Positions 7,520-16,212 of a stretch of DNA of 64,000 nucleotides are shown piece by piece. The DNA is from Beijerinckiaceae bacterium. GTDB lineage: Bacteria > Pseudomonadota > Alphaproteobacteria > Rhizobiales > Beijerinckiaceae. The stretch spans positions 248,001 through 312,000 of the forward strand of contig JAPZSB010000005.1 in the NCBI GenBank assembly GCA_027531565.1, read 5' to 3'. Under the pieces are notes generated by a model, which did no database searches, had not been told where the DNA came from, and saw nothing but the letters and a program-made list of their open reading frames with translations. Positions within the stretch are counted from its first letter, which is position 1, and the number at the start of each line of letters is the position of its first letter. Both the position numbers and the translations under genes were made by a program.

Positions 7520-8395
7520 CTAGCGGTTGAACCGCACGCGGCCCGTCCCGGATACGTCGATCCCGCCAAGGCGGGCCGCATGGTCGCGGAAGGCCGCGCT
7601 GCGAAGGAACTCCCAGAAGGCCTGTTGTGCCGGCTCGAAATAGGTCCGGCGGCGCATCACAAGGTCGAAATTTTCCCAGGCGAGGGGCAGGAACGCGAGC
7701 CCGTGCGCCTCTGCCACCGCCCGCGTGGCGATTCCGCAATCGACGGTATCGGCACGAAGCGCGAAGGCGAGGTCCTGCCCGGTCTCGAAGGCAGGGCCTC
7801 GTGGCAGCGCGTCCACGTCAACCCCATGTTCCCGGGCCAGCTTTGCCAGCAACAACTGTGCTCCCGCGCCGGACTGCCTGTGGCCGAAGCGGATGCCCGA
7901 GGCGAAGGCATCGGCAAGGGTTTTGATCCCGCGCGGGTTCTCCGGGGGAAGAAGAAGTCCTTCCTCGCGGCGACTGAAATGGATCATCACGAGGTCGTTG
8001 AGGCCTGGCATCGTGGCGACGGATTCGAGATTGGCATCCGCACTGCCCGGCGCGTGCAGATGGATGGCCGCGATGGCCACCTCGTTCCGCGCCAGCCTTT
8101 CAAGTCCTGCCTCCGAACCGACGGCCAGCAGCGCAAGGCCAGAACCGGACCGGCGGGCCGCCCATTCCAGCAGCGGATCATGGCTGCCGCCGATGATCGC
8201 CGGCGGCGCGACCGGTCCCGGCAAGGCGGCCGACATGCCGGCCTCGATCCACCGGTCGAGAGCCGCTCGGGGGAAAAGCCATTTCCCGGTAACCTTGGAG
8301 CAGGGCACCTGTCCGGCAGCAGCCATGTCGTAGAGCTTCCGCTCCTTGAGGCCGAGATAGGCAGCCGCTTCTTCCGTCGACAGATAGGACGACAT
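7520..8395 (-). CDS. HTH plus periplasmic-binding-fold regulator of tungstate/molybdate uptake
   Basis: A 291-residue cytoplasmic protein without a signal peptide. Residues 1-55 are an excisionase/MerR-type helix-turn-helix (LSTEEAAAYLGLKERKLYDMAA, then GKWLFPRAALDRWI). The rest resembles a periplasmic oxyanion-binding domain of the COG1910 type, with LALLAVGSEAGLERLARNEV, FGHRQSGAGAQLLLAKL and ADTVDCGIATRAVAEAHGL. Such fusions act as one-component regulators that bind the oxyanion inside the cell. Its place divergent from tupBCA supports this. The track's upstream extension to 9025 is the shadow of tupB; the ATG at 8395 is the sensible start. Confidence 0.8.
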   Translation of the reverse strand: MSSYLSTEEAAAYLGLKERKLYDMAAAGQVPCSKVTGKWLFPRAALDRWIEAGMSAALPGPVAPPAIIGGSHDPLLEWAARRSGSGLALLAVGSEAGLERLARNEVAIAAIHLHAPGSADANLESVATMPGLNDLVMIHFSRREEGLLLPPENPRGIKTLADAFASGIRFGHRQSGAGAQLLLAKLAREHGVDVDALPRGPAFETGQDLAFALRADTVDCGIATRAVAEAHGLAFLPLAWENFDLVMRRRTYFEPAQQAFWEFLRSAAFRDHAARLGGIDVSGTGRVRFNR

Positions 8396-8420
8396 GCATA
8401 TACCTGCATTGATTAGCATT

Positions 8421-8439
8421 AATTCCAGGAATGGGAATT
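8421..8439. promoter_or_regulatory. Inverted repeat in the tup/regulator divergent region
   Basis: AATTCC-7-GGAATT is a perfect 6-base-arm palindrome in the AT-richest part of the 94-base gap between the regulator and tupB. A direct repeat of GCATTGAT/GCATTAAT lies just to its left. It is the obvious candidate operator for the HTH/binding-domain protein. No experimental support is visible. Confidence 0.4.
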
Positions 8440-8489
8440 TCTGAAGAAAATGCTTTCCGGCGTCAAGATGGCGCACTACATCCTTCGGC

Positions 8490-9191
8490 ATGGATGCTTT
8501 GGGGGCCATGCAGGCAGCCATCGGGCTGATGGTGTCGTTCGATCCGCAATTCCTGCAGATCGTCGGGCTGTCCCTGCGTGTCACGCTGTCGGCAGTCCTG
8601 CTCGCCGCGCTGATCGGCCTGCCGCTCGGTGCCTGGCTGGCCCTGTCCCGGTTTCGGGGACGATCTGCGCTGATCGTACTGATCAACGGCCTCATGGGGC
8701 TGCCACCGGTCGTCGCCGGACTCTTCGTCTTCCTGCTCCTGTCGCGGTCCGGCCCGCTTGGCCCGCTTGGCCTGCTCTTCACGCCCACGGCGATGGTAAT
8801 CGCCCAGACGATCCTCGTCCTGCCCATCGTGATTGCGCTGACCCGCAGCACGCTGGACGACCTCTGGCAGGAATATCGCGAACATCTGACTTCGCTGGGC
8901 CTGACCGGCTGGCGCGCCGTGCCGACCCTGCTCTGGGATGGCCGCTTCGCCCTGGCGACGGGGCTCCTGGCAGGGTTCGGGCGGGCGAGCGCGGAGGTGG
9001 GCGCCGTGCTGATCGTCGGTGGCAATATCGCGAACTACACCCGGACGATGACCACCACGATCGCCCTCGAAACCTCGAAGGGCGATCTGCCGCTGGCGCT
9101 CGGGCTGGGCCTCGTGCTGATGGCGCTGACGCTGGCGATCAACGCTGCCGGCTATGCCGCCAGCCGGATCGGCGCGCGTTTTGCCGGATGA
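8490..9191 (+). CDS. tupB: Tungstate ABC transporter permease TupB
   Basis: A 233-residue permease with about five to six helices. GLSLRVTLSAVLLAALIGLPLGAWLAL, NGLMGLPPVVAGLFVFLLLSRSGPLG and the EAA-like loop EYREHLTSLGLTGWRAVPTLLWD are typical of TupB/WtpB permeases. ASAEVGAVLIVGGNIANYTRTMTTTIALET is a highly characteristic TupB segment. It forms the channel for tungstate taken from TupA and energised by TupC. Its stop overlaps the first ATG of tupC. Confidence 0.9.
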   Translation: MDALGAMQAAIGLMVSFDPQFLQIVGLSLRVTLSAVLLAALIGLPLGAWLALSRFRGRSALIVLINGLMGLPPVVAGLFVFLLLSRSGPLGPLGLLFTPTAMVIAQTILVLPIVIALTRSTLDDLWQEYREHLTSLGLTGWRAVPTLLWDGRFALATGLLAGFGRASAEVGAVLIVGGNIANYTRTMTTTIALETSKGDLPLALGLGLVLMALTLAINAAGYAASRIGARFAG

Positions 9192-9919
9192 TGCCGATGC
9201 ACGGAATGCCCTCGATCCTTCCGCTTGATGTCAGCGGTCTCGTCCTCGAACGCGAGGGCCGGCGCCTGCTGGATGGCGTGAGCTTCACGCTCCCGCGAGG
9301 CGGAGTTACGGCTCTGATCGGACCCAACGGGGCGGGAAAGTCGCTCACACTCCGCCTGTGTCATGGTCTGATTCCGCCGGATGGCGGGCGTGTCAGCTGG
9401 GCGATCGGCGATGGCCGGATTGCCGGTCGGCCCCGCCATGCCATGGTCTTCCAGCGGCCGGTGATGCTGCGCCGGTCTGTCCGCGCCAACCTGCTGCATG
9501 CGCTGGAGGCGCTCTCGTTTGACCGGCCAGCCGGCCGCGCCGCGGCCGCGCTGGCCCGTTTCGGCCTGTCGGACCTGGCGGAGCGTCCTGCGCGGCTGCT
9601 GTCCGGTGGCGAGCAGCAACGCCTCGCCATCGCCCGCGCCTGGGCGCTCGAGCCGGATGTCATGTTCCTCGACGAGCCAAGTGCCCATCTCGATCCGGGC
9701 GCGACCCGCCAGATCGAGCAGGTCATCGCGGCGCTGGCGGCAGAGGGCATGACCATCCTGATGACCTCGCATGATCTCGGCCAGGTCCGCCGCCTCGCGG
9801 ACCGGGTGCTGTTCCTGCATGCCGGCCGTCTTCGGGAGGATTCACCCGCCGAACGCTTCTTCCAGGCTCCGGATTCTCCGGAAGCCCGCGCTTTCGTCGC
9901 CGGAGACCTGCTCTGGTGA
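9188..9919 (+). CDS. tupC: Tungstate ABC transporter ATPase TupC
   Basis: A 243-residue ABC ATPase with Walker A GPNGAGKS, signature LSGGEQQRLAIARA, Walker B VMFLDEPSAHLD and H-loop TSHD. Translation starts at one of two adjacent ATGs (9188 or 9191) that overlap the tupB stop. The longer ORF in the track from 8450 is an out-of-frame shadow of tupB. The gene order regulator / tupB-tupC-tupA differs from the common tupA-first order. Confidence 0.9.
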   Translation: MMPMHGMPSILPLDVSGLVLEREGRRLLDGVSFTLPRGGVTALIGPNGAGKSLTLRLCHGLIPPDGGRVSWAIGDGRIAGRPRHAMVFQRPVMLRRSVRANLLHALEALSFDRPAGRAAAALARFGLSDLAERPARLLSGGEQQRLAIARAWALEPDVMFLDEPSAHLDPGATRQIEQVIAALAAEGMTILMTSHDLGQVRRLADRVLFLHAGRLREDSPAERFFQAPDSPEARAFVAGDLLW

Positions 9920-9947
9920 AGCCAACCCACCCAACGGAGAAAACGCC

Positions 9948-10781
9948 ATGATCACCGGAAGAACGGCGCTCGGCCTTGCCCTCGTCCTGGCCGGCCCGGC
10001 TTTCGCGCAGGCCCCGGCCTCGGACAGGTTCATTACCGTGTCCTCGACGACCTCGACGACCGATTCCGGCCTGTTCACGCATCTCCTGCCGCTGTTCAAG
10101 GCGAAGACCGGGATCGAGGTCCGCGTTGTCAGTCAGGGTACCGGGCAGGCGCTTGACACCGGTCGCCGCGGTGATGCCGACGTGGTTTTTGTCCATGCGC
10201 GCGCTCAGGAACTGAAGTTTGTCGAGGACGGGTTCGGTGTCGAGCGCAAGCCCGTGATGTACAACGACTTCGTGCTGATCGGCCCCAAGGCCGATCCGGC
10301 CGGCATCAAGGGCGGGAAGGACATTGTCGCGGCGCTGAAGGCCGTGCAGGCCAGGGGCTCGCTCTTCATCTCGCGCGGTGACAAATCCGGTACGCACGCG
10401 GCTGAACTCACCCTCTGGAAGGCCGCTGAAATCGACCTCGAAAAAGTGAAGGGGCCGTGGTACCGCGAGATCGGGCAGGGCATGGGCGCCGCCCTCAACA
10501 TGGCCTCGGCCCAGAACGGTTATGTTCTCTCCGACCGCGCGACCTGGCTCAACTTCAGGAACCGGGGCGATCTCGATATCGTCGTCGAGGGTGACCGCCG
10601 GCTCTTCAACCAATATGGCGTGATCCTCGTGAATCCGGCGAAGCACCCGCATGTCAAGAAAGCCGAGGGGCAGGCCTTTATCGACTGGCTGGTCTCGACC
10701 GAAGGGCAGAAGGCGATCTCCGACTACAGGATCAACGGCGCTTCACTCTTCTTCCCCAACGCGACCCAGCCCGGCGCCTGA
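9948..10781 (+). CDS. tupA: Tungstate-binding periplasmic protein TupA
   Basis: A 277-residue protein with a cleavable signal (ALGLALVLAGPAFAQA). VSSTTSTTDSGLFTHLLPLF is the threonine/serine-rich oxyanion motif that separates TupA from molybdate-binding ModA. Other family segments are GTGQALDTGRRGDADVVFVHA, YNDFVLIGP and SRGDKSGTH. Tungstate would serve tungsto-enzymes such as some formate dehydrogenases. The ATG at 9948, with a GGAG site, was chosen over the track's upstream extension. Confidence 0.92.
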   Translation: MITGRTALGLALVLAGPAFAQAPASDRFITVSSTTSTTDSGLFTHLLPLFKAKTGIEVRVVSQGTGQALDTGRRGDADVVFVHARAQELKFVEDGFGVERKPVMYNDFVLIGPKADPAGIKGGKDIVAALKAVQARGSLFISRGDKSGTHAAELTLWKAAEIDLEKVKGPWYREIGQGMGAALNMASAQNGYVLSDRATWLNFRNRGDLDIVVEGDRRLFNQYGVILVNPAKHPHVKKAEGQAFIDWLVSTEGQKAISDYRINGASLFFPNATQPGA

Positions 10782-10807
10782 GGCGGGCCCCGGCACGGGG
10801 GGGATGT

Positions 10808-10847
10808 CCGGGCGGAAAGCGGCGTCGGTCATCCCGCTTTCTCCCGG
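10808..10847. terminator. Stem-loop between convergent tupA and devA
   Basis: CCGGGCGGAAAGCGG pairs with CCGCTTTCTCCCGG across an 11-base loop, apart from a small mismatch or bulge. It straddles the 3' end of the minus-strand ATPase gene and follows tupA, so it could end transcription from both sides. Neither side has a T run, so it may be a weak or Rho-assisted terminator. Confidence 0.4.
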
Positions 10848-11527
10848 CCATCGACAATCCGGCCTTCATCGATCGTGATGATCCGGTCTGCGAGGTCGAG
10901 GATTTTCTGGTCGTGCGTGACCATCACGATCGTGGTCCCCCGCTCTTCGCCCAGCCGCTTGAGAAGGGTGACGGCGTTGAGCGCGCTGTCCTTGTCGAGG
11001 GCGGCGGTCGGCTCGTCGGCAAAGACAACCTCCGGATTGCCGACCAGCGCGCGGGCAATGGCCACGCGTTGCTTCTGCCCGCCGGAGAGGTTACCCGGCA
11101 GGTAATCCAGCCGGTCCTGCAGCCCCAGCAGGGTCAGGATCTGCCGGCAGGCCGGCTGCCAGTGCTGCATCGGCCCCGGCCCATGCACCTCGAGCCCCAT
11201 CCGCACATTCTGCATGGCGGAGAGGCTCTCATGCAGGTTATGCGCCTGGAAGATGAATCCGAGCCGCCGGCGGGCCGCAACGAGGGTCTCCTCGTCGGCT
11301 CCGGCCAGCTCCTGGCCGAGCAGCATGATGCTGCCCGATTGCACGCGGCGCAGGCAGCCCATCAACGTCAGCAATGTCGTCTTGCCTGATCCCGAGGCGC
11401 CGACCAGCACTGTCAGTTTGCCCGCTTCGATCTCGACGTCGATGCCGAACAACGCTTGTTTGCGCGCTTCGCCCTCGCCGAACCAATGGTCGAGCCCGCG
11501 CACGGTGATGGAAGGGGGCCGCGCCAT
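10829..11527 (-). CDS. devA: DevA-type exporter ATPase
   Basis: A 232-residue ABC ATPase of the MacB/DevA group: Walker A GASGSGKTT, LGFIFQAHNLHESLSAMQNV after the Q-loop, signature LSGGQKQRVAIARAL, Walker B EVVFADEPTAALD and H-loop VTHD. QAHNLHESL is typical of DevA. The start at 11527 (MARPPSITVRGLDHWFG) overlaps the devC stop; the track's longer N-terminus reads devC sequence out of frame. It energises the DevBC exporter. In cyanobacteria DevBCA exports glycolipids with TolC; the cargo here is unknown. Confidence 0.85.
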   Translation of the reverse strand: MARPPSITVRGLDHWFGEGEARKQALFGIDVEIEAGKLTVLVGASGSGKTTLLTLMGCLRRVQSGSIMLLGQELAGADEETLVAARRRLGFIFQAHNLHESLSAMQNVRMGLEVHGPGPMQHWQPACRQILTLLGLQDRLDYLPGNLSGGQKQRVAIARALVGNPEVVFADEPTAALDKDSALNAVTLLKRLGEERGTTIVMVTHDQKILDLADRIITIDEGRIVDGREKAG

Positions 11528-12702
11528 CAGAACAGGTCCGCCGGGTTGGCCCGCGCCAGCTTGCGCGTGGCGATGGCGCCGGACAGCGTGCACATGAGCA
11601 GCGTTCCTCCGAGCACGGCGAAAGCACGCCCCGCCGTCATCGACAACGGAAGGCCGGTGACGCCGGCAACCAGCGCATAGAGCCCGAGGGCGATCAGCAG
11701 GCCCGGCACGAAGCCGAGCAGGGCGAGGATCAGCGCCTCCTCGAAAACGATGCCAAGGAAGAAGCGCTGCGGATAGCCGATGGCCTTGAAGGTCGCATAT
11801 TCGCGGAGGTGATCGGCAACATCGGTCGAGAGCACCTGATAGACGATGATGATGCCGACCAGCACGCCGATCACGATTCCGAAGCCGAAAATGATCCCGA
11901 TGGGCCGTTGGGTGGTCTGGAACCGCTGGTCTGCCGCAACCGCTTCCGGCAGCGTCCGCACCTTGCTGTCATCCGGCGGCAAGACGGTGCGCAGGGTGGT
12001 AAGAACCCGCTGCGGAGCGGCACCTGGCTCGAGCGTGACGAAGATGAAGTTCGGCGCGCCGGGAGCCCGCTGCGGAAACAGCTTGAGGAAGGTCTGGTCC
12101 GAAACCACGAGATAGCCATCGGCCGAGAAGCCGCCGCCCATCACGAAAGTATCCACCACGGAGATCGTCCGGCCCTTGGCCTCGAAACTGTATCGCTCGC
12201 CCCGGTCGATGGCGGTGAACATCTCGGACGGAACGTTCCGGGTCTTCGAGTCGATCAGCGCCACATCGGAAAGGGCGAGGTCGGGCAGTCGGGCGGCGAT
12301 GCGCGGGTTGCGAAAGGTTGTTGTTGCCGGGTCGATCCCGAACAGGTCGAGCGTCCGCACCGAGCCGTCCGGGCGCTTCCAGTCGAGCTTGGCGAGGTAG
12401 ACCGGCGTCGCGCTCTGCACGCCTTCGACCGCCAGCGCCTGATACATGCGCTGCCGGGGCAGGGGTGATCCGTCCGCCAGCGTGTTCATGTCGGAGGAGG
12501 AGATGATCAGATCGGCCTGGAACTGGGTGTAGGGCAGCGCGATGCTGCCGACCAGCGCTCCGAGGAAGCCGAGCTGCATCAGGATCAGGATATTGGCAAA
12601 GGCCACCCCGGCGATGGCCGCGGCCAGCCTTCCCTTGCTGTGGCTGAGCTGCAGCCAGCCGATCGGCAGCCTCCCGAGCAGGGTTTCGAGAAACCCGGTC
12701 AT
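11527..12702 (-). CDS. devC: DevC-type exporter permease
   Basis: A 391-residue MacB/FtsX-fold permease: an N-terminal helix (AAAIAGVAFANILILMQLGFLGAL), a large periplasmic domain of about 200 residues, then three C-terminal helices. WLQLSHSKGRLAAAIAGVAFA and DLIISSSDMNTLADGSPLPRQRMYQA are DevC hallmarks. YATFKAIGYPQRFFLGIVFEEALILALLGFVPG is the conserved FtsX-like loop and helix. It forms a complex with DevA and the DevB adaptor, whose reading frames overlap on both sides. Confidence 0.87.
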   Translation of the reverse strand: MTGFLETLLGRLPIGWLQLSHSKGRLAAAIAGVAFANILILMQLGFLGALVGSIALPYTQFQADLIISSSDMNTLADGSPLPRQRMYQALAVEGVQSATPVYLAKLDWKRPDGSVRTLDLFGIDPATTTFRNPRIAARLPDLALSDVALIDSKTRNVPSEMFTAIDRGERYSFEAKGRTISVVDTFVMGGGFSADGYLVVSDQTFLKLFPQRAPGAPNFIFVTLEPGAAPQRVLTTLRTVLPPDDSKVRTLPEAVAADQRFQTTQRPIGIIFGFGIVIGVLVGIIIVYQVLSTDVADHLREYATFKAIGYPQRFFLGIVFEEALILALLGFVPGLLIALGLYALVAGVTGLPLSMTAGRAFAVLGGTLLMCTLSGAIATRKLARANPADLF

Positions 12703-13931
12703 GGGGCGGAAGGCAGGATGCGTGCGCGGACCGGCAGGTTGGTGAAGCGGCGGGCAATCGCGTTCGAGCCCGGCTCCAGCCGCACCGTGACCTTGATCAC
12801 CCGCGCATCGGTGTTGGCGGCCGGCGAGGGATCGGTGATGGTCTGCCGTCCGACTTCGAGACCGATCCGGGCCACGCGGCCGTGCAGGATCTCCGGAAGC
12901 GCCTCGGCCTGGATCTCGACCCGCGCATCAAGCGGAACCCGGGAAATCTCGGTCTGGTAGACCTCGATTTCCGCCTTCATGTGATCGATATCGCCGAGAT
13001 TGAGGATGCCCGGGCTGCCTGGTTTCTCGCCCGGCCTTGCCGTGATCGAAAGGACCGTTGCGGCGAGGGGCGCCCGGATATAGGCCCGTTCGAGATCGGC
13101 AGCGGCGCGTTCGAGATCGGCCTTGGCGAGATCGACATTCCGTGCGGCAACCACGATATCCGGCTGGCGATCAAGTTCGCCCTGTCCATAGCGTGTCAGG
13201 GAAGCACGGTTCCGCTCCACCTCCCGCAAGGCCTCTTCCATCTGGCTGCGGCGCTGGTCATGGCTCTGGTCGGAGGCAAAGCCGCGCCGCTTCAGTTCCT
13301 CGACCCGTTCGAATTCCCGGACGGCATTCTGTGCTACCGATTCCGCACGGCCGAGGGCCGCCTGCGTTTCAGCCCGTCCTGCCGCAGTGGCATTGCGCAC
13401 CTGCGCCAGAACCGCTTCCTTCGAAGCGAGATTGGCCTTGGCCGTCTCGAGCGCCGAAAGCAGTTGCCGTTCATTGTCGAGCACGCCGAGCAGCGCCCCG
13501 GCTGCAACCTTCTCGCCCTCGGAAACGAGGATCCTGCTGATCCGCGCATCGCCCGCGCCATAGGGAGGCGCCACCGTGACGACTTCGCCCTCCGGCAGCA
13601 GCTTGCCGAGCCCGATCACGGCCCGCGGCAACGCCCTGGCAGGATCCGCTGGCTGGGCCGGAGCGGGCACGGCAATCGGGTTGGATGTGCCGCCCCCCGG
13701 TGCAAGCTGGAGCCAGGACATGACTTTCCGGACACCCGGCGGCTGGAAATAGAGGCCGATGACGCCGCCGGTCATCAGCAGGGCCATGACCAGCGGGATC
13801 GCGGGCAGGGCCCGGAGCATCGGCCGGAACCGCGGCGCGCGCTGCGGCACGGGAAGGGTGCGGTCAACCACCACCATCGGCAGCGTGGTCGATTCAGGCG
13901 CCGCCTTTCCGGAATCCTCGCCCGCGCGCAT
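12699..13931 (-). CDS. devB: DevB-type membrane fusion protein (HlyD family)
   Basis: A 410-residue periplasmic adaptor with one N-terminal helix (ALPAIPLVMALLMTGGVIGLYF). PPYGAGDARISRILVSEGEKVAAGALLGVLDN is the first lipoyl half. A coiled-coil hairpin of roughly 130 residues rich in Ala, Glu and Arg follows, and then YIRAPLAATVLSITARPGEKPGSPGILNLGDIDHM, which is the DevB-type return strand. It links DevAC to a TolC channel; the nearest tolC in the window is at 20956. It is transcribed away from the divergent tetR and is probably repressed by it. Confidence 0.86.
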   Translation of the reverse strand: MRAGEDSGKAAPESTTLPMVVVDRTLPVPQRAPRFRPMLRALPAIPLVMALLMTGGVIGLYFQPPGVRKVMSWLQLAPGGGTSNPIAVPAPAQPADPARALPRAVIGLGKLLPEGEVVTVAPPYGAGDARISRILVSEGEKVAAGALLGVLDNERQLLSALETAKANLASKEAVLAQVRNATAAGRAETQAALGRAESVAQNAVREFERVEELKRRGFASDQSHDQRRSQMEEALREVERNRASLTRYGQGELDRQPDIVVAARNVDLAKADLERAAADLERAYIRAPLAATVLSITARPGEKPGSPGILNLGDIDHMKAEIEVYQTEISRVPLDARVEIQAEALPEILHGRVARIGLEVGRQTITDPSPAANTDARVIKVTVRLEPGSNAIARRFTNLPVRARILPSAP

Positions 13932-13960
13932 GCGATAATCCTTGGTGTTTGGGTTGTTGC

Positions 13961-13981
13961 TGACTACAAAGTCATTTGTAG
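13961..13981. promoter_or_regulatory. Palindromic operator between devB and tetR
   Basis: Two overlapping palindromes share this stretch: CTACAAA-GTCA-TTTGTAG (perfect 7-base arms, 13964-13981) and TGAC-N6-GTCA (13961-13974). The TGAC-N6-GTCA form recurs at the tetR start codon. TetR-family repressors often bind such sites in alphaproteobacteria, so this is probably the autorepression and devBCA operator. Confidence 0.6.
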
Positions 13982-14008
13982 CCGGTCCGGCTGGGAATGC
14001 AAGGCTTA

Positions 14009-14674
14009 ATGACCAAAAAGTCAGTTACGAAACCGCCAGCGGAAACCGAAACCGCCCCGCGCCGCCGACGCCGGAAAGAGGCTCGCCCGGCCGAGATCAT
14101 CGCGGCGGGTATGCAGGAATTCGCCCTCCGGGGCTTCGCGGGTACGCGGCTTGAGGATGTCGCCCGTCGCGCCGGCATCGCGAAAGGCACGATCTACCTG
14201 TATTTCGAGGACAAGGAATCGCTGTTCATGGCGGCGGTCCGGGAGCGGGTGGGGCCCGCCATCCTCGAGGTCGCCAGCTTTGTCGACGGCTTTCCCGGCA
14301 CGACACGCGAGTTGCTGCAGCTGGTCATCCCCGTCCTGCACCAAAGGCTGGTCCAGAGCGACCTGCACACCATCCTCCGGATCATGATCGGCGAGGGCAG
14401 CACCTTCCCGGGTCTCACCGCACTCTACTACCGCGAGACTGTCCTGCGGGGCCGCGAATTGCTCGAACGTATCGTTGCGCGTGGCCGGGCAAGGGGCGAG
14501 ATCCGAGACGGCGCGGCGGCGGATCTGCCGCTTGTGATCATGGCCCCCGCCATCATGAGCGCGATCTGGCAGATGACCTTCATGCGCGAGGCGCCGATCC
14601 CGCCGGAGCGGTTCCTTGCGGCCCATCTCGACCTGATCACCGAGGGGCTGCTGGTTCCTGAAGCGGGGCGCTGA
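14009..14674 (+). CDS. TetR-family repressor of the devBCA exporter
   Basis: A 221-residue regulator with the TetR N-terminal helix-turn-helix RLEDVARRAGIAKGTIYLYF preceded by a basic tail (RRRRRKEARPAEI). The rest is a helical ligand pocket of AcrR-like type. I prefer the ATG at 14009, which has AAGG four bases upstream, over the one at 13997 used in the track. Being divergent from devB with paired palindromes between them, it very probably controls the exporter and itself, released by the exported compound or a toxin. Confidence 0.85.
   Translation: MTKKSVTKPPAETETAPRRRRRKEARPAEIIAAGMQEFALRGFAGTRLEDVARRAGIAKGTIYLYFEDKESLFMAAVRERVGPAILEVASFVDGFPGTTRELLQLVIPVLHQRLVQSDLHTILRIMIGEGSTFPGLTALYYRETVLRGRELLERIVARGRARGEIRDGAAADLPLVIMAPAIMSAIWQMTFMREAPIPPERFLAAHLDLITEGLLVPEAGR
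14010..14023. promoter_or_regulatory. Second TGAC-N6-GTCA site overlapping the tetR start
   Basis: TGACCAAAAAGTCA repeats the form of TGACTACAAAGTCA at 13961-13974, 49 bases away, matching at 12 of 14 positions. It includes the last two bases of the proposed ATG and encodes the first residues MTKKS. A repressor bound here would block tetR transcription or initiation. Confidence 0.45.
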
Positions 14675-14675
14675 G

Positions 14676-16172
14676 ATGGCCCTGCGCGACCCACGGCTCT
14701 TTCCGCCCGAATTGCTCTCCAATGCCGCGATGGCCCGGGCGGATGCCTCGGCCGTCCGACGCGGCATGCCTGTTCTGGACCTCATGGAAAAGGCCGGTCG
14801 GGCCGTGGCCGATGCCGTTCCCTTCTTTGCGCCCGTGGCCGTGCTCTGCGGGCATGGCAACAATGGTGGCGATGGCTATGCCGCGGCCCGCCACCTCGCC
14901 AGAACCGGGCTGGATGTCACCATCTTCGCCCGTCGCATGCCCGAGCCGGGCTCCGCCGCCGCCGAAATGGCGGCGCGCGCGGGATGCCCCATTCGCCCCT
15001 TGATCGACTTCCTGCCGCATGTCCGCATGATCATCATCGACGCCTTATACGGCGCCGGCCTGTCGCGTCCGATCGAGGGCGAGGAGGCGGCCGCGATCGC
15101 GCGCGCCGCCACATCCGGAGCCTTCATCGTGGCCGTCGATGTACCGAGCGGTCTGTCCGGCGATACGGGGCAGGCGGCCGGACCCGTCCTTCCGGCCGAC
15201 CGCACGGTTACATTTTTCCGCACAAAGCCCGGCCATTGGCTGCAGCCGGGACGGCGCCTCTGCGGAACTCTGTTTCTGGCGCAGATCGGGCTTGATCGGG
15301 GCGATCTGCCGGCTGATCCGGCCGAACCGCCGCTCCTGATCAACAGCCCTTCGCTCTGGAAGACCGTGATGCCTGCCCTCAATCCCGAGATCCACAAGTT
15401 CCGCAAGGGGCATGTCCTCGTCATGAGCGGCCCGGAATTCCGCACCGGCGCCGCGCGCCTCTCCGCCATGGCCGCGCTCCATGCCGGCGCCGGTCTCGTC
15501 ACGCTGGCCGGCGATGCGGCGGCCCTCCGCGTCCATGCTGCCCAGCTCACGGCGGTCATGCTGGCGGAGATCCGTCAACAGGAGTCCCGCGAGGCTTCGG
15601 CAGGCACGGACCTGCCGGAACTTCTGGCCAGCTCCCGCTTGTCGGCTGCCCTGATCGGGCCAGCCGCCGGCACCGGGGCGGCTACGAAGCGCAATCTGGC
15701 CATTCTGCTTGAAGCGGGTCTGCCGGTCGTCATTGACGCGGATGCGATCACGGCTCTCGACGGTCGGCCGGAATGGCTTGCCGCGCGAAACCGGGCAGGG
15801 GCGGTGCTGACGCCCCATGCCGGCGAATTTGCCCGGCTGTTCGGAACGGACAGGACCGGTTCAAAGGTCGAGATCACCCGCGCTGCCGCGCGGTTGAGCG
15901 GGTGTGTTGTTGTGCACAAGGGCCCGGATACAATCATCGCTGCGCCGGATGGCCGCGCTGCGATCAACATCACCGGCGGCACCGAACTGGCGACGGCCGG
16001 TTCAGGCGACGTTCTCGCCGGCATCATAGCCGCGCATCTCGGTGCCGGCCTCCCGCCCTTCGAAGCGGCTTCCGCGGCAGTCTACCGGCATGCCGAAGCC
16101 GGCCAGCGTCTCGGGCCGGGGCTGACGGCGGACGCACTCGCCAAGGCTGTGCCTCCGCTCGGGTCAGGCTGA
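14676..16172 (+). CDS. nnr: Bifunctional NAD(P)HX epimerase / ADP-dependent NAD(P)HX dehydratase
   Basis: A 498-residue metabolite-repair enzyme. The N-terminal YjeF epimerase domain (about 1-220) holds GHGNNGGDGYAAARHL and DALYGAGLSRPI. The C-terminal ribokinase-like dehydratase domain (about 225-495) holds KFRKGHVLVMSG, AGAVLTPHAGEFARLFG, VVVHKGPDTIIAAPDG and ELATAGSGDVLAGI. Together they restore NADH/NADPH that has been hydrated. It starts one base after the tetR stop, so it may be co-transcribed with that regulator, an association without obvious functional meaning. Confidence 0.93.
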   Translation: MALRDPRLFPPELLSNAAMARADASAVRRGMPVLDLMEKAGRAVADAVPFFAPVAVLCGHGNNGGDGYAAARHLARTGLDVTIFARRMPEPGSAAAEMAARAGCPIRPLIDFLPHVRMIIIDALYGAGLSRPIEGEEAAAIARAATSGAFIVAVDVPSGLSGDTGQAAGPVLPADRTVTFFRTKPGHWLQPGRRLCGTLFLAQIGLDRGDLPADPAEPPLLINSPSLWKTVMPALNPEIHKFRKGHVLVMSGPEFRTGAARLSAMAALHAGAGLVTLAGDAAALRVHAAQLTAVMLAEIRQQESREASAGTDLPELLASSRLSAALIGPAAGTGAATKRNLAILLEAGLPVVIDADAITALDGRPEWLAARNRAGAVLTPHAGEFARLFGTDRTGSKVEITRAAARLSGCVVVHKGPDTIIAAPDGRAAINITGGTELATAGSGDVLAGIIAAHLGAGLPPFEAASAAVYRHAEAGQRLGPGLTADALAKAVPPLGSG

Positions 16173-16212
16173 CCGGGGTTGGTGACCGCGCCGGGCGCCG
16201 GCATGGGAGCCT

